The notes below the pieces were generated by a model. It saw only the letters and a program-made list of their open reading frames with translations, searched no databases and had not been told where the DNA came from. 64,000 bases of DNA from Gigaspora margarita (Eukaryota; Glomeromycota; Glomeromycetes; Diversisporales; Gigasporaceae), in contig WTPW01000714.1 of the NCBI GenBank assembly GCA_009809945.1, positions 1 to 64,000 on the forward strand. Reading direction: 5' to 3'. The first letter of the stretch is position 1, and each line of letters starts with the position of its first letter. Positions 11,582-22,497 of the stretch are shown in pieces. A program made the position numbers and the translations under genes.

Positions 11582-13399
11582 TTAACGAAATAAAGCTATT
11601 TCTTTTTCTTCTTGAAATCTGGCATGAACTAATTTTACAACTTCAGGTGGATAATATATTTCAGGATTATCAATATTTTCGTGTGCGTCTGCTTCCGCTT
11701 TAGTCATTACCACACAATTCTGTAGTGATAAGGGAACATTGTTTTTCCATCTAATAAGAGCTGGTTTCTCCCATGTTCCCGACACTACACTTTTGCTACG
11801 AAATATCTCATCAAAGATATACCCAACATTGTGAACGTCTAGAGGTATTGCTCTAAATAAAGATAAGGAATTAAAATAATTATACAGTATAATTAATATA
11901 ATGGGTATGTAATCAGAAAAATTTTTATGCTATTGTTTACTAACGTTACACCATATTTCCTTCTTTCTCTATTCAATAAATCGCGATGCATTCGATTATA
12001 TAATGGCTCGCGATTTTTATTAGCTAACGGTTCCACATGATGTCCAGAAACACTAGTAATAATATAAGTGGCGATTGACATTCCGAAAATAGCAGGAATC
12101 GTGCCTACGAAACAAATCACGTACTTTAGTTAAAATTAAAAAAAATTAAAGCATAAATACGTGCGAACCTAATACTGGCAAAATTCTTGACCGGAAATCA
12201 GGCAATGTAGCATATTCTCCTGCACTTTGGACACGACTTTCATCTATGAAAATAATAAATATATCATTCAAGAAACAGTTGAAACAAAAGACACGTCTTT
12301 ATAAAATGAGTCCATGGACCAATAACCTAATGGCAGCAATTTTATATTAGGTTTTTCGGTAGAATATGCTACCGTGATCCCTGATTCGACACCAAGTTTT
12401 TTAAGACGACGCCGAACAACTCTTGCAAGTGGATCTTCTGTTATTTGATAGGTTCAAAATTTTAAGCATCGTACAATTTAAAAAGAAATCAAAAAATGAT
12501 AATGGCATACCAATCGTTTGACTTATATCGCTCATTTGGACACGTGATGGATCGGCTTTAGCACCAGCTCCCATCGAGCTCAAAATCTATACGTCATTCT
12601 ATAGGTTACTAAGGCTGTAAATTTTAATAATACAAAAAAAAAAAACTTACCGGTAATTTATTGTCATGGCAATACTTGAGAAGATCAATTTTTGTGTCAA
12701 TATTGTCAATTGCGTCAATAATGAAATCCGGATTCCCTGTAGAGAAGAGACTCTATTTAAACATGAAATCCAAGTAAAATAAAAAATAATTTTTGAAATT
12801 TTCTCACCTGATAAGAGATGAGGCGCACTTTCTTTAGTAAACAGTTCAATAATTGGCTCAACCCTTACCCATGGTGCGAATTGTCTAAAATTTTTTTGCA
12901 ATGCAATAACTTTGGGAACACCGACGTCTGAGTGTGTTGCAACAGCATGTCGATTCAAACTACTCAATGTTACTTGGTCAAAGTCTATAATTCTAATATG
13001 TTCAACTCCAGAACGAACCAGCATAAGTGCAGCCCAAGATCCAACGCCACCGGCACCAACAATTATGATGAAAGACTTTCGTAATTTGGCAACCCCTTTT
13101 TCGCCAAGAAAGGCAATATTTCTAGCCAATTGTTCTTTTATAAGTGTTTCATCAAAATGAATCTGGTCGGTGACGGCATTTAATTCCTCAACACTAAGTT
13201 TTCTTGGTTGGATAGACCTTTGTGAAGGCGGTAAAGAAGAAAGATCCCTTTTAAGAGCTTGAGTACGCGCTTGCCTTTGAAATGATTGATACGAAAATAT
13301 CGCGACTGCTGTAGCTACTGTCGCGCTAAGGGCTGTGAAAACAAATTGAACTTTACTGTTTGATTTAAGTGTATTAAAATAACTCACAAACGAATTCAT
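11582..13399 (-). CDS. TCD1/TCD2: tRNA threonylcarbamoyladenosine dehydratase (Tcd1/Tcd2, TcdA/ThiF-E1 family)
   Basis: This enzyme uses ATP to cyclise the t6A base at position 37 of ANN-decoding tRNAs into the ct6A form; in yeast it sits on the mitochondrial outer membrane. I read seven exons on the minus strand: 13399-12808, 12736-12651, 12586-12511, 12437-12327, 12243-12169, 12104-11945 and 11852-11582, all GT-AG, giving 456 aa (yeast paralogues are about 430-447). A hydrophobic segment at residues 18-37 fits membrane anchoring. The nucleotide-binding loop IVGAGGVGSW is at 113-122, followed by DFDQVTLSSLNR at 139-150. DAIDNIDTK and SSMGAGAKADPSR follow in exons 2-3, and EDPLARVVRRRLKK in exon 4. 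The intron 6 donor GTTAGT was chosen because it alone keeps the frame. The fold resembles ubiquitin E1, but the SSMGAGAKADP motif is Tcd-specific. Confidence 0.95.
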
Positions 13400-13588
13400 G
13401 ATTAATCGTCCGTCACGTCTTTTTGAGTGAATCTGAATGCAATATCAGAATTAAACTTTCAAAAGTAATATCAAAATTAATTTGAACGATTTTGTCTTGT
13501 GTTTAGATGTCACGTTATAAAGATAAAGTTTTCGATTTGCACGTGATTTTTTATCTTATTCACTCTACTGCGATAGAAGATCAAAAAA
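13400..13588. promoter_or_regulatory. Divergent (bidirectional) promoter, 189 bp
   Basis: The start codons of the tcd gene (minus) and the SNAPC1-like gene (plus) are only 189 bp apart, so both promoters must lie here or overlap transcribed sequence. It contains a CACGTGAT word near 13540. No further factor sites can be claimed. Confidence 0.8.
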
Positions 13589-15145
13589 ATGAATCCTACA
13601 ACTTCTACGAACACTTTCAAAGATGAACTTCCGGTCGGGAGTGAAGTGATATCCCGATCTGCCCTCGAACATGATATTCGGCTTCTCATAGTTGGATACC
13701 AAAAAGTTGGTATTATTAACCTTTTAGTTCTAAACGTGAGTGTTTAATAATAAAGCTAACGCGAAGTCAAAAATTTAGAAACAAAGTTACGATTTTACAA
13801 CTTTCGCAAGTGTTTGGAAAGACTATAAATTTTCATTAATGCATTTTGCATGTACCGAAAAAATTGGACGACCAACTTTTATGCAAGCCTTATACCAAAT
13901 CATTTTATGTAATTTGATTTTTTTTATCTATTTTATCTTCTCGTTCACAAGGATTGACTTACTTTTTTTTTTTACTTTTTCATTAGCGTATTTTTCCAGT
14001 ACGCGCTTATTAGAAGTGAAATTGGGCGTTCTATATGGTTTATATCTACTGTTCTTTACACAGCCTGACACTTTTGACAAAGTTAGGATTCGCCTGTCGC
14101 TGAGTAAGACATTTTTTTATTTTTTCTTTATTATCGTTTGCAGCACGTATGGACTAATAAAATTACATTTTAGAAATGTGGAAATCCTTATTTGAACTCT
14201 ATCAATATTGCCAGAAACATGACATATATGATGCAGAGTATATATACGAGAAGATGAGAGCGGATGATGCGTTCGAGTTTGTCGCTGTTATTGATCCTTG
14301 CGGAGAATATGGAAATATAGGAAAAGGATTAAAGAGGTTTACATTAGCACATATATTATATTTACTGATTGCTATGCACACATTATAGTGAAGCTTTACA
14401 CTTGTTTCTAGAACCATCCCAAATTATGTAATAGAAATTAAAGACGAATTGAGCACAGGACCTTTAGTAAGTGTGTTCGTTTAAAATGTTTCAAAATCAC
14501 ATATAAGACACTGATGTGATTTTTTAACTTTATAAGGGTGAATTTGAATGTCCAGAATCTTTGAACTGTCTTGATCAAATAGTCAATCAATATCGTTTAA
14601 AAAAACGAAAAATTTCTGAAACAGAGGAAGCAAAGGCTGCATCACGCAAGATTACTCGTGACAAGATGAATTCAAGGACAGAAGATCAACTTGTAGATAT
14701 CTGGTCAATTGTTGCACCTTTAAGTGCATCTGATGAAAAACTTGCCGATAATCTTAGAAGCAAACTTGAACAGATCAAGAAAGAACGACATGAGTATTTG
14801 TCAAAGGTCGACGAAGCTATTTATATGAATTATAATGGAGATGATAGTGGCGATGGAAATGTTGTATCAAATGTGTCTGAAAAGGTAATAGATTCTTTTA
14901 AGTGCAAACACTCTGCCCTGTTACTAATCCACCCGACATGTAACTTATAGGATACCGCATTCGAAGTTCGGAATAGAATAAGAACTCAAGATTATCGGAA
15001 CAATAATAGACAATTTGTACCTTTCGCTTTGCGTGCCACTTTAAAAGCAATGGAAAAAGACACTTTAGCACGGTCATTTAGCATGAATGCTCCGCCACCA
15101 CCATCTAAAGCGTTATCGTCTTTAGGAAGACCGGATATCCGATAA
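13589..15145 (+). CDS. SNAPC1: SNAPc subunit SNAP43/SNAPC1-like protein
   Basis: SNAP43 is part of the small-nuclear-RNA activating complex that binds the proximal sequence element of snRNA promoters, for both Pol II and Pol III. I read seven exons, 13589-13735, 13779-13908, 13987-14103, 14174-14336, 14412-14466, 14537-14884 and 14951-15145, giving 384 aa (human is 368). The family core runs through FASVWKDYKFSLMHF, LEVKLGVLYGLYLLFFTQ, KVRIRLSLKMWKSLFELYQ and YDAEYIYEKMRADDAFEFVA. These align by eye with human RVGALYLLYGLYNTQ, KIRVALKDWDEVLKF and FDAAYIFRKLRLDRAFHFTA. The C-terminal half is charged and low in conservation (KKRKISETEEA), as usual. The start is the first ATG in frame after the divergent promoter; the first ~45 residues lack clear similarity, so exon 1 is the least certain. 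Exon 3 needs the acceptor at 13986. Confidence 0.87.
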
Positions 15146-15194
15146 TGAATACTGTTATATATTATGACTCTTTTTTAATATCAAGTTTTATGTT

Positions 15195-15412
15195 GCAGTA
15201 ATATACTATCGAAGGCACTTTCACACCATTATCTTTATCAATTCAAATGGGATGAAAACATTAATGTGCGTATTTAGGGAATGATATTTATATTGCATTG
15301 AGATTATTTTTCGATTTGTCTTATAATGACTTTATTTAGGAAGCCTTATGTCATTGGATCAACTTTCATATTAATAATATGAACAAGCCGTATAATAGTG
15401 AGAAAACCATCT
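15195..15412 (+). other. Possible unassigned exons 3' of SNAPC1
   Basis: Between splice-like borders (tgttgcag at about 15198; ttatttag at about 15340) two short open pieces read like protein (SKALSHHYLYQFKWDENIN and EALCHWINFHINNMNKPYN), ending in a stop near 15411. They could be alternative 3' exons or a remnant of another gene. I cannot name a family. Confidence 0.25.
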
Positions 15413-16030
15413 GATTATTAGATAAAACAAAACATTGAGGAATATATCGCATGACATTGGATAATAAGTAACTTGTATAAGCAAAGTATCATCTGGTTCT
15501 TTTTTCATCAACTATGAATATTGAAATATCGGTTTGTTTTTTAAAAAAATTCGTCTCGAGTAGTTATATTATTACTTATAATACATTGAGCTGGTAAAAT
15601 ACACGACAAATTATAATTTTATTATAAGTTCTACAATTCAGGAATCCTTAAGTCAGCGAATAAAATACATGATTTTAAAAGGCTTACAAATAAAAAACCA
15701 AAATAATTATAAAATAATAACAAGGTAAAGCGTCGCGCAAATCCTGTGAGTCTTGTGTTGTTACGTAGGATCATTAATTAGGCCAATTATAAAAACGCAC
15801 TATACATATATACAGATATATGCAGAAATATATGAAAAATAATTATATGAAAGGTGAAATCTGCGCAGAAGGGATGATTTTCTTGGTAATTAAATATTTC
15901 TACGCGGGTTTTCTTAATAAAGATATTCATATTCATAGTAAAAGATATATCAGTAACACGATTTGTTATTTTTTAATTATGAGTCAAATGATAGAAGTTG
16001 CATCTGAAGTAGCTACTTTATAAATCTAAA
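15413..16030. other. Intergenic, nothing firm
   Basis: A 67-codon open frame at 15820-16023 lacks any recognisable motif and is probably chance. Nothing else is seen. Confidence 0.4.
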
Positions 16031-16049
16031 GTAGCACCTAACTGAAATT

Positions 16050-16200
16050 ACGACTTGATGCATGCATGAAGATCTAATTTCTGAGGTTTAATTTTAGTCA
16101 AGCGCTTCTTCAGATAGGGGATGCACATCCGTTTAGTTTCTGGGTCTGAGTTTGCAATTTCTCTAGCATTATAAGCATAGCGGAAGTTTATTTTGATTGG
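16050..16200 (-). other. Possible small exon (about 47 codons), unassigned
   Basis: On the minus strand, from about 16190 down to a stop near 16050, the frame reads NFRYAYNAREIANSDPETKR, then MCIPYLKKRLTK and PQKLDLHACIKS. This is far less A+T-biased and more protein-like than its surroundings. No start codon or clear acceptor is visible upstream, so it would be the last exon of a gene or a decayed remnant. I do not recognise the family. Confidence 0.3.
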
Positions 16201-16349
16201 TTGTTAAAATACCCCGGAAAAAATGTAGATCATTCTCCGGATAAAGTATCGGCTATACCGGGAATTTTATTACTCACGAAACTTTCAAAGATTAGTCTAA
16301 AGACACATATTGTGTCTTACAATATATTCATAATAACTATATTTCACAA

Positions 16350-16783
16350 TGTGGGGGTGAGTCAATAGAAATCAAGCAAATTTTTTTTAGTAACTTTTTT
16401 TAAAAGTTTAAATTAAAATAACTTAACAAAAATTTGATCAAATTTGATAATTTTTTTTTAATAATTCTAAAAATAAAAATTAAAACATATATAATTTTTA
16501 AGTTTGACTAATCAAAAGCTTTGATTTTTATTATAAAAAAATTTTGGCCAATCAAAATTTAGATTTAAATAATAAAATTTTTTTAAAAAATTTTTAATTA
16601 GATTTGTATTACCTATTCTAGCAATTTTATTGGCTAATTTAGATTATACTGCATATACAAAATCGAAACAATGTTTAGTTAAGCTTTTCTGCACTATATT
16701 TACTTGTAAAATTAATTTTAAATTAATATGTAGTAGAAAAAATAATAAAGCTTTAAAAGTTATAATAATAATTTTATATATTT
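16350..16783. other. A+T-rich intergenic
   Basis: Low-complexity A/T sequence with no gene or ordered repeat. Confidence 0.5.
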
Positions 16784-16958
16784 TTATATATATGTTGTAG
16801 CCAAGATGCAAATCCTGCCCAGATGTCAATTTTTGTAGCAAATAAAATCTGACTAAAACTAACCCTAATCTAACTCTAACTTCTGGCTAAATTATTTTTA
16901 ATTTGACCCGATTGACATCTGGGCAAGATTTGCATCTGGGCTACAACATATATATATA
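16784..16958. mobile_element. MITE, ~175 bp, GTTGTAGCC ends
   Basis: Near-perfect inverted repeats of about 45 bp: GTTGTAGCCAAGATGCAAAT at the left and, on the other strand, GTTGTAGCCCAGATGCAAAT at the right. They continue inward through cctgcccagatgtcaat and are flanked by TATATA. The centre carries ctaaccctaatctaactcta. Non-coding. Confidence 0.9.
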
Positions 16959-16969
16959 AATTTAATATA

Positions 16970-17866
16970 TCCCTTAAACCGTATTCCAGGCAAATTTGCC
17001 TGGAAAATTAAAAAGTATTTATAATTTTTTAAATAAAACAAAAATTTATTAAGAATATGGGATATACTTTCTTTATAAAATACTTTTTTTAAAACATATT
17101 TTATAAACTTTCTTAGAAAAATTTTTTAAAATTATTAGAAAACTTTCATACAATAAAACTTTAAAGTTTTTATTCAAAAATTTTTACTATTGAATTTTTC
17201 TTTAACTTTTCTTAAATTTTATATGTTCCCGTCTATAAAAAAAATTTTCACTTCTAATACAAGTCTTAATTTTTACAAGTAAATTACAAAAGTTGCAATA
17301 ATAAAAGTTGTAATCCTTTTTATAAACTACAATATATATTAAAAACAGAGAGCTAGAGCTAATATTTATAGAGTTCGCCAAGAATTAGTGATATTTTTTT
17401 TTGGTTAAAATTTTTTTTTAAAATTGTCTATTTTTAGCTTATAAGCAACTTATATTTTTTTTCTTATAATATAAAATTAAATTTTACTAAAATATAATCC
17501 TTATTTTTAAATATGGGTGTTATTTTATGGAGACATGTCTCTATGGAGACCCTTTATATGAATAGCCAATCAAAATTAAGCATGTGACTAGATAATATGT
17601 TGCTTATTATTGGCCAATTAAAATTTTCTACAAACTTTCTAACTTTTATAATACAAAAACACAAATGAATATTTTCTAACCCTAAATATGATTGGCTGTT
17701 ATATGTAGGGTCGCCATGGAGACATGTCTCCACATACAATTTTCTTTTAAGGGTTATTAAATAAAATTTTATTTTAATATTTTAATTTTTAAAAAAAGTA
17801 GATCATAAGTATATTTATAGTATTTTTCCAGGCAAATTTGCCTGGAACAGCCTACAGATTAAGGGA
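16970..17866. mobile_element. TIR element with palindromic CAGGCAAATTTGCCTG tips (copy A)
   Basis: The outer ends TCCCTTAAACC and TCCCTTAATCTGTA (other strand) are flanked by TA. Just inside each lies the perfect palindrome ccaggcaaatttgcctgg. Two relatives occur at 26906-27546 and 40915-41724. The interior carries a different MITE (17526-17733), so this copy was itself a target. Confidence 0.85.
17526..17733. mobile_element. MITE, ~208 bp, TGGAGACATGTCTCCA ends (copy 1, nested)
   Basis: Each end carries a form of the palindrome tggagacatgtctcca, and the body includes ccaatcaaaattaagcatgt and tgattggctgttatatgt. The same element lies reversed at 26512-26720. It is inserted within the palindromic-tip element 16970-17866. 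Non-coding; an open frame across it reads from repeat sequence only. Confidence 0.9.
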
Positions 17867-18178
17867 TAATATATCAGATATCTAATATAAAATTTATGAC
17901 AATCTATATGCTTTATAAAAAAGATAGATTTTACTTTTAAGCTAACAATTATATCTTATAATAAATTAGTATTCTTTATTATAACAAAATTTTTTGTTAT
18001 TTTTTATTTTTATACAAATAAATCTAACTATAACTAGCAGTAATTATTATTCAGAATACTTATTTTTGTAAGTAATACAACCCCAAAAAGAAAATTTAAT
18101 ATAAAAATAAACTAAGTAACATTTAGTATTAGAGTATTAAGGTTAGAGACTATAGAAACAAATAATTAGTTTTCTATA

Positions 18179-18357
18179 CAGTCAGATCTCTTTAAATGCA
18201 TTTTCTTTAAATGCATGCTATATGACAAACCTCTTTAAATGCATGCTTCTGCATAGTTCCAAGTAATATAGCCATTATAGATTTTGGCCTCTCTAAATGC
18301 ACATTTTTAAAATTTTTACTATAGTTTCAAGAGTGTGCATTTAGAAAGGTCTAACTG
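18179..18357. mobile_element. pogo/mariner-like MITE, 179 bp, TA target
   Basis: The ends CAGTCAGATCTCTTTAAATG and (other strand) CAGTTAGACCTTTCTAAATG are bounded by TA on both sides. The internal atttaaatgcatg motif repeats the terminal one. It is related to the larger copy at 45897-46197. Confidence 0.88.
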
Positions 18358-18919
18358 TATATAAAATTTTATTCTTGTATCCCAAAACAGGTTTGAACAC
18401 TTATTTTCTTGTATTTTCTTATTTTCTTGTGTTTTTCTTTACTTTGCTTATGTGTTAAGATAATCATATTTTATGTTTTTTGATTGTCTGGATTTATATA
18501 AAATATATAGAAATTTCAAAAATTGAAATGTAGAATTTATATAGGATATATGAAATTTCAAAAAATTGTAATATGGAATTTATGGGATATAAAAATTTTA
18601 AAAAAATTAAGAAATATAGATTTGTGCGATTGCACGTAAAAAAATATATATATACTATAATTTACTATAGAAGATACTCCTTTAACCGATACCCCCTTGA
18701 TTTGTACTGGGCATATTTCAAGGCTATTTGTTGTGGTATTTTGTAAGAGACCTGAGTACAAATCAAAGACTGATTTACTAATAATAATTTTTTTACTTAT
18801 GAACTAATATTATACTCTATACAGTGTACCTTCACACAATATATCCTATACTATACAAGGTAAATCAAAGTTTTTATCATGTAAAATTAAATCATACCTA
18901 CATAGTAAATTACAGTAAG
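18358..18919. other. A+T-rich intergenic
   Basis: Small direct repeats (tataggatat, gaaatttcaaaaattg) occur, but there is no gene or clear element. Confidence 0.5.
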
Positions 18920-18927
18920 CTATAGAT

Positions 18928-21353
18928 CAGGAACAGAAAAAATTTTGAATACAAATTTTTTTAAAATTTTCCAAATTTTAGTACCTTATTCAAAGATTTT
19001 CAAATTTTTGTAGTTAATTCAAATTTTTACAAATTTTTGACAATTTTCTATAATGCCATGTGGTTTAATCAATAAAAATAAATTTTGGCACATGTGATCT
19101 GGCCAATAGAAATGTGTATATAGTATTATAGATTATTCAATTTAGATGGCTTGTTCGTTGAACATATTTCAAGTTTATACTCGCTATATTTGCACCACAT
19201 TTTCCAACAAAAGATGCACAAAGAAGGGTTATTGTACAAGATATTGTTTTTTTTTAAAAAAAAGTGCCTTAATTAAAAGTAACCACTTATAGCTGTGCAC
19301 AGGAATTTTTGGAGCACTTTATATTTGATTTTGGCAAACTTATATGCCGTTTTTGCAATCACAGTATCAATTATAAAAATAAATCTTTTATTATATTATA
19401 TATAAACAGTAAAGCCTACCAAAAGAAGCATTAATCTTATCTAAAATCTTTAAATAATACTAACAATAGTGCCTTCTGTCATCTCTATTAGTAGCTAACA
19501 AAAAAAAAAGTTATCTGTGATCTTGTTAAGACTTGGGTTGAAGCTAACATACTACTAGAAAAAATTAACAAATTTTGAAAGTTTTTAAATGTATACTGTA
19601 AAAAGGGTGGTACTATACCTATGGCTAATACTTTATGTTAATTATATTTGTCTAAGATTTTTGAAGAACATTTAGGAAGCTTGCATTATATGTTTAGTGA
19701 AAAGCTAGTAGTGATTATAGTTGATAAAACAACAGATGTTAAAGGCCAAAGTTAGTCAACATATTGTTCTCTTATCATGGATAATAAAACTTATATCAGT
19801 TGATGTTTTACAATCAGTTAACTATTCAACAATTGGTGAACTTATTTTATAGCTTTTAGTATAATAAAAAATATCTTTTACTCTTCTACAAAAACAACTA
19901 ATTTTAACTCAGCATCCTATATAAAAAAATGGTTTAAAGATACTCTAAGTCCTGTAATACTGCAGTTAAAATACAATACATGTTCAGCCCATATTATAAA
20001 TTTAATCAGGTAAGTAATAATTATTATTATTATTTTAAAGTTTAAAATATATAAATTAATTTTGTATTATTTTTAGTGAATCATAGATATCAGTTTACTA
20101 TTTTGATAGCATTAAAACTATAATTGCACATATTGAAAAAACATTTACATATTCCAAAGCTCATCAATCTTGATATATGAATTATCTAGCATAACATGAA
20201 TTAAGTCAACAATTAAAGCCTCTTTAAAATTTCTACTATTACCTGTCATGACTCGCTAGAATATATAGTTTCAAGTTGCATTTTATGTTTGTAATTTCTT
20301 TAAGTTTATTTAAGAGTTTTATAAAGAAAAACAAAAAGCTAAATTATTCGAAACTTTTAAAAAAATTATTAATATTTTTAACAGCTTCGATAAAAGTGAA
20401 TGAATACAAATTTACTTAATATTTATTTGTCAATATACAGAAAGGTTTATTTTGGATCTTAATTTTTTTTGACAAGAAAATGTTCTTGTAATTTTATTTG
20501 TAAAAAATTGAATTAATCAATTTGTGATTTTTATTATTGATGGTAAGTTAAATACGGATTTTGAAAATAAAATAAATTTGTATATTATAAATCTGGATTA
20601 GAACCTTATCTTTTTGATAACATTTTTTAAACAGCTTTTGCTATAGCACACAAAAATTTAATGATCATTTTTTATATCATCCATTATGTTCTCTTTTTAT
20701 TGCGACACAAATATTTGATCATATTTTATTAAATTACAATTAATAATTATAATATTCAACATTATTTAGCACAAATTTCTAAATTGAATAATCCATCAGA
20801 TGCTTTATTAGGAGCATGCTATTTATTATATAATATTTTTTACTTAGTAGCCACTTCTATCCATGTATGGTATAATCACTTTATCTAATTTTAATTAATT
20901 AATATAATATATAGACGTGATCACTACTTTTGACCATGTATCCATAGTGAAAATTACGTAATAAATGGCATGCCCCTTACAAGAATGGGATCTTTATTGC
21001 AATTTAGATTTGACTTTAATTATATTTAGTAATTTAGGCGAATTTTGGGGAAAAATATCTTATTCTCTTCCAATTTTAAGCAATATTGCTTTTTTTATAT
21101 TTGGCTACCTATTTCTTCTTGTGCTATTGAAAGAAATTTTTCTGTTTACAATAATCTTTTAAAAGATGATAGGCAAATTTAAGTAAAAATTCATTAAAAA
21201 TATTAAATAGGTTGTATTTTAATCAACATAAATAATAAAATTTTAATTTTTTTAAATTTATATATTAAAAAATTTTTATCCAAATTTATTCAAATATTTG
21301 CTGATATCCAAATAAAGATTTGCAATTTCATATCCAAATTTTTCTGTGTCCTA
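18928..21353 (+). mobile_element. hAT DNA transposon copy, decayed, ~2.4 kb
   Basis: The ends CAGGAACAGAAAAAATTTTG and (other strand) TAGGACACAGAAAAATTTGG form hAT-type inverted repeats. The flanking 8-mers ctatagat and tcatagat agree at 6 of 8 positions, as expected of an aged 8-bp target duplication. Inside, on the plus strand, hAT transposase pieces can be read despite many stops. FEEHLGSLHYMFSEKLVVII and DKTTDVKG lie near 19655-19750. A C-terminal dimerisation-region piece, ILSNIAFFIFGYLF with SVYNNLLKDD-like continuation, lies near 21075-21165. A MITE at 20809-20979 splits the C-terminal part. It cannot encode a working transposase. Confidence 0.82.
20809..20979. mobile_element. MITE, ~168 bp, AGGRGCATGCCATTTATTA ends (copy 1, nested in hAT)
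   Basis: The ends ttaggagcatgctatttatt and (other strand) taaggggcatgccatttatt bracket a body with acttagtagccac and tagacgtgatcact. It is shared with 54211-54373 and 58913-59074. The insertion lies inside the hAT copy, and the start of the short frame at 20965 is its right-hand terminal repeat. Confidence 0.88.
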
Positions 21354-21385
21354 TCATAGATATCAATTACTTGACCAACTATATA

Positions 21386-21711
21386 CCGTATTTGTCTGAA
21401 AATAAGCTACCCTTTTTGGCCAAAAAGTTATACAAAAAAACGTGGGAGTAGCTTATTTTCAGATTGTTAAATTTTTTGAAAATTTAAAAACGTACTAATA
21501 AAAAGTTGTCCGAATGCTATGAAATTTTTATAGTAGGTATATTTCATTATTCTGAACAACCTTACTTAATCGCACTTTTGAAGTTTACTTAGTAAAAAAA
21601 AGGTTTTATATGTAGCGACTGTTAACAATTTCTTTAAAAATTTTTAAAAATTTTTCTGAAAATCTGGGGGGTAGCTTCTTTTGGAGGTAGCTTATTTTCA
21701 GACAAATATGG
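21386..21711. mobile_element. MITE, ~326 bp, CCGTATTTGTCTGAAAATAA ends, TA target
   Basis: The ends CCGTATTTGTCTGAAAATAA (continuing gctacc) and, on the other strand, CCATATTTGTCTGAAAATAA are flanked by TA. Internal gtagcttattttcag blocks repeat the tip. A further partial copy (ctgaaaataagctactcc) lies near 22127. Non-coding. Confidence 0.9.
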
Positions 21712-21839
21712 TATGCACCTGGCATTATTATATAAATTTTATTTACATTTATTTTTTATTTTTTTTTTTTAGCAGCAATCCTGTTTTTGTTTATTGAAAA
21801 TACTATACTATCCTCAATATACTTAATTCTAAAATTTAA

Positions 21840-21990
21840 AAAAAGTTAATCTATAAGCTAAAAAGAATGTTTTGCTTAAAGTTTATAATAAATTTATAAG
21901 TTTTTATTATAATTTTTATTATAAACTAACACTCATATATCAGCAGGTATGACATATTTTCTGACTGTAGTATTTAAAATACCAGTCTAA
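21840..21990. repeat. Dispersed ~130-bp repeat (copy 1)
   Basis: Shares ttataaactaacactcatat and the preceding aaagtttata.taaat block with 43095-43215. Function unknown. Confidence 0.65.
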
Positions 21991-22164
21991 AAAATTTTGT
22001 TAGCCAATCAGATTTTGAGATTAGAAAAGTGCAGTAAATTATATGATTAGGGTTTATATAGGTCCTGACCCCCTAATGATAGAACTGTTAACCAATCAAA
22101 TTTTATAAAACTCAAAAATGGCTTTGACCTGAAAATAAGCTACTCCACAATCAACAAAAGTCAC

Positions 22165-22497
22165 TATATCATAAAGTCTAAATTTTACTAAGCAAATCGA
22201 TTAAAAATGCTTAAGTAAACTTATTTAGAAGATCAAAATACACTTATCACAAAATTTTTATAAGTATTAGAGAATTTTTTATTAATTGATTTTTGATTTT
22301 TATGTTAGACAGAAAAATTAAAATTTTTTAAAAAAATATATTCGATGAATATAAAAATTAAAAGTTAAATAATAAAAAATTTTTCAATTTTAATAAAAAA
22401 AAATTTTCAGAGTATGTGTATTTTGGTTTTCCAAACAAGTTTACTAAATTGATAATTATTCGATTAACATAGTAAAATTTAAACTTTACTATGTAGC
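22165..22497. mobile_element. Long inverted-repeat element (MITE-like), ~330 bp
   Basis: The left arm (taaattttactaagcaaatcg, then aagtaaacttatttagaaga, then caaaatacac) is matched by the reverse complement of the right arm over about 80 bp each side. The tips are diverged, and no target duplication can be fixed. Related words (aagtttacttag with ttataatttattagtaaaat) recur in the 25-28 kb hairpin array. Confidence 0.65.

Noticed and set aside
12912-13160. 82-codon plus-strand frame
   Set aside because: Antisense shadow of exon 1 of the tcd gene.
13839-14195. 118-codon plus-strand frame
   Set aside because: It runs through SNAPC1 exon 2, intron 2 and exon 3; only parts are coding, and the F-rich middle is intron.
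20965-21162. 65-codon frame as an independent gene
   Set aside because: Its first codons are the end of a nested MITE and the rest is hAT transposase remnant.
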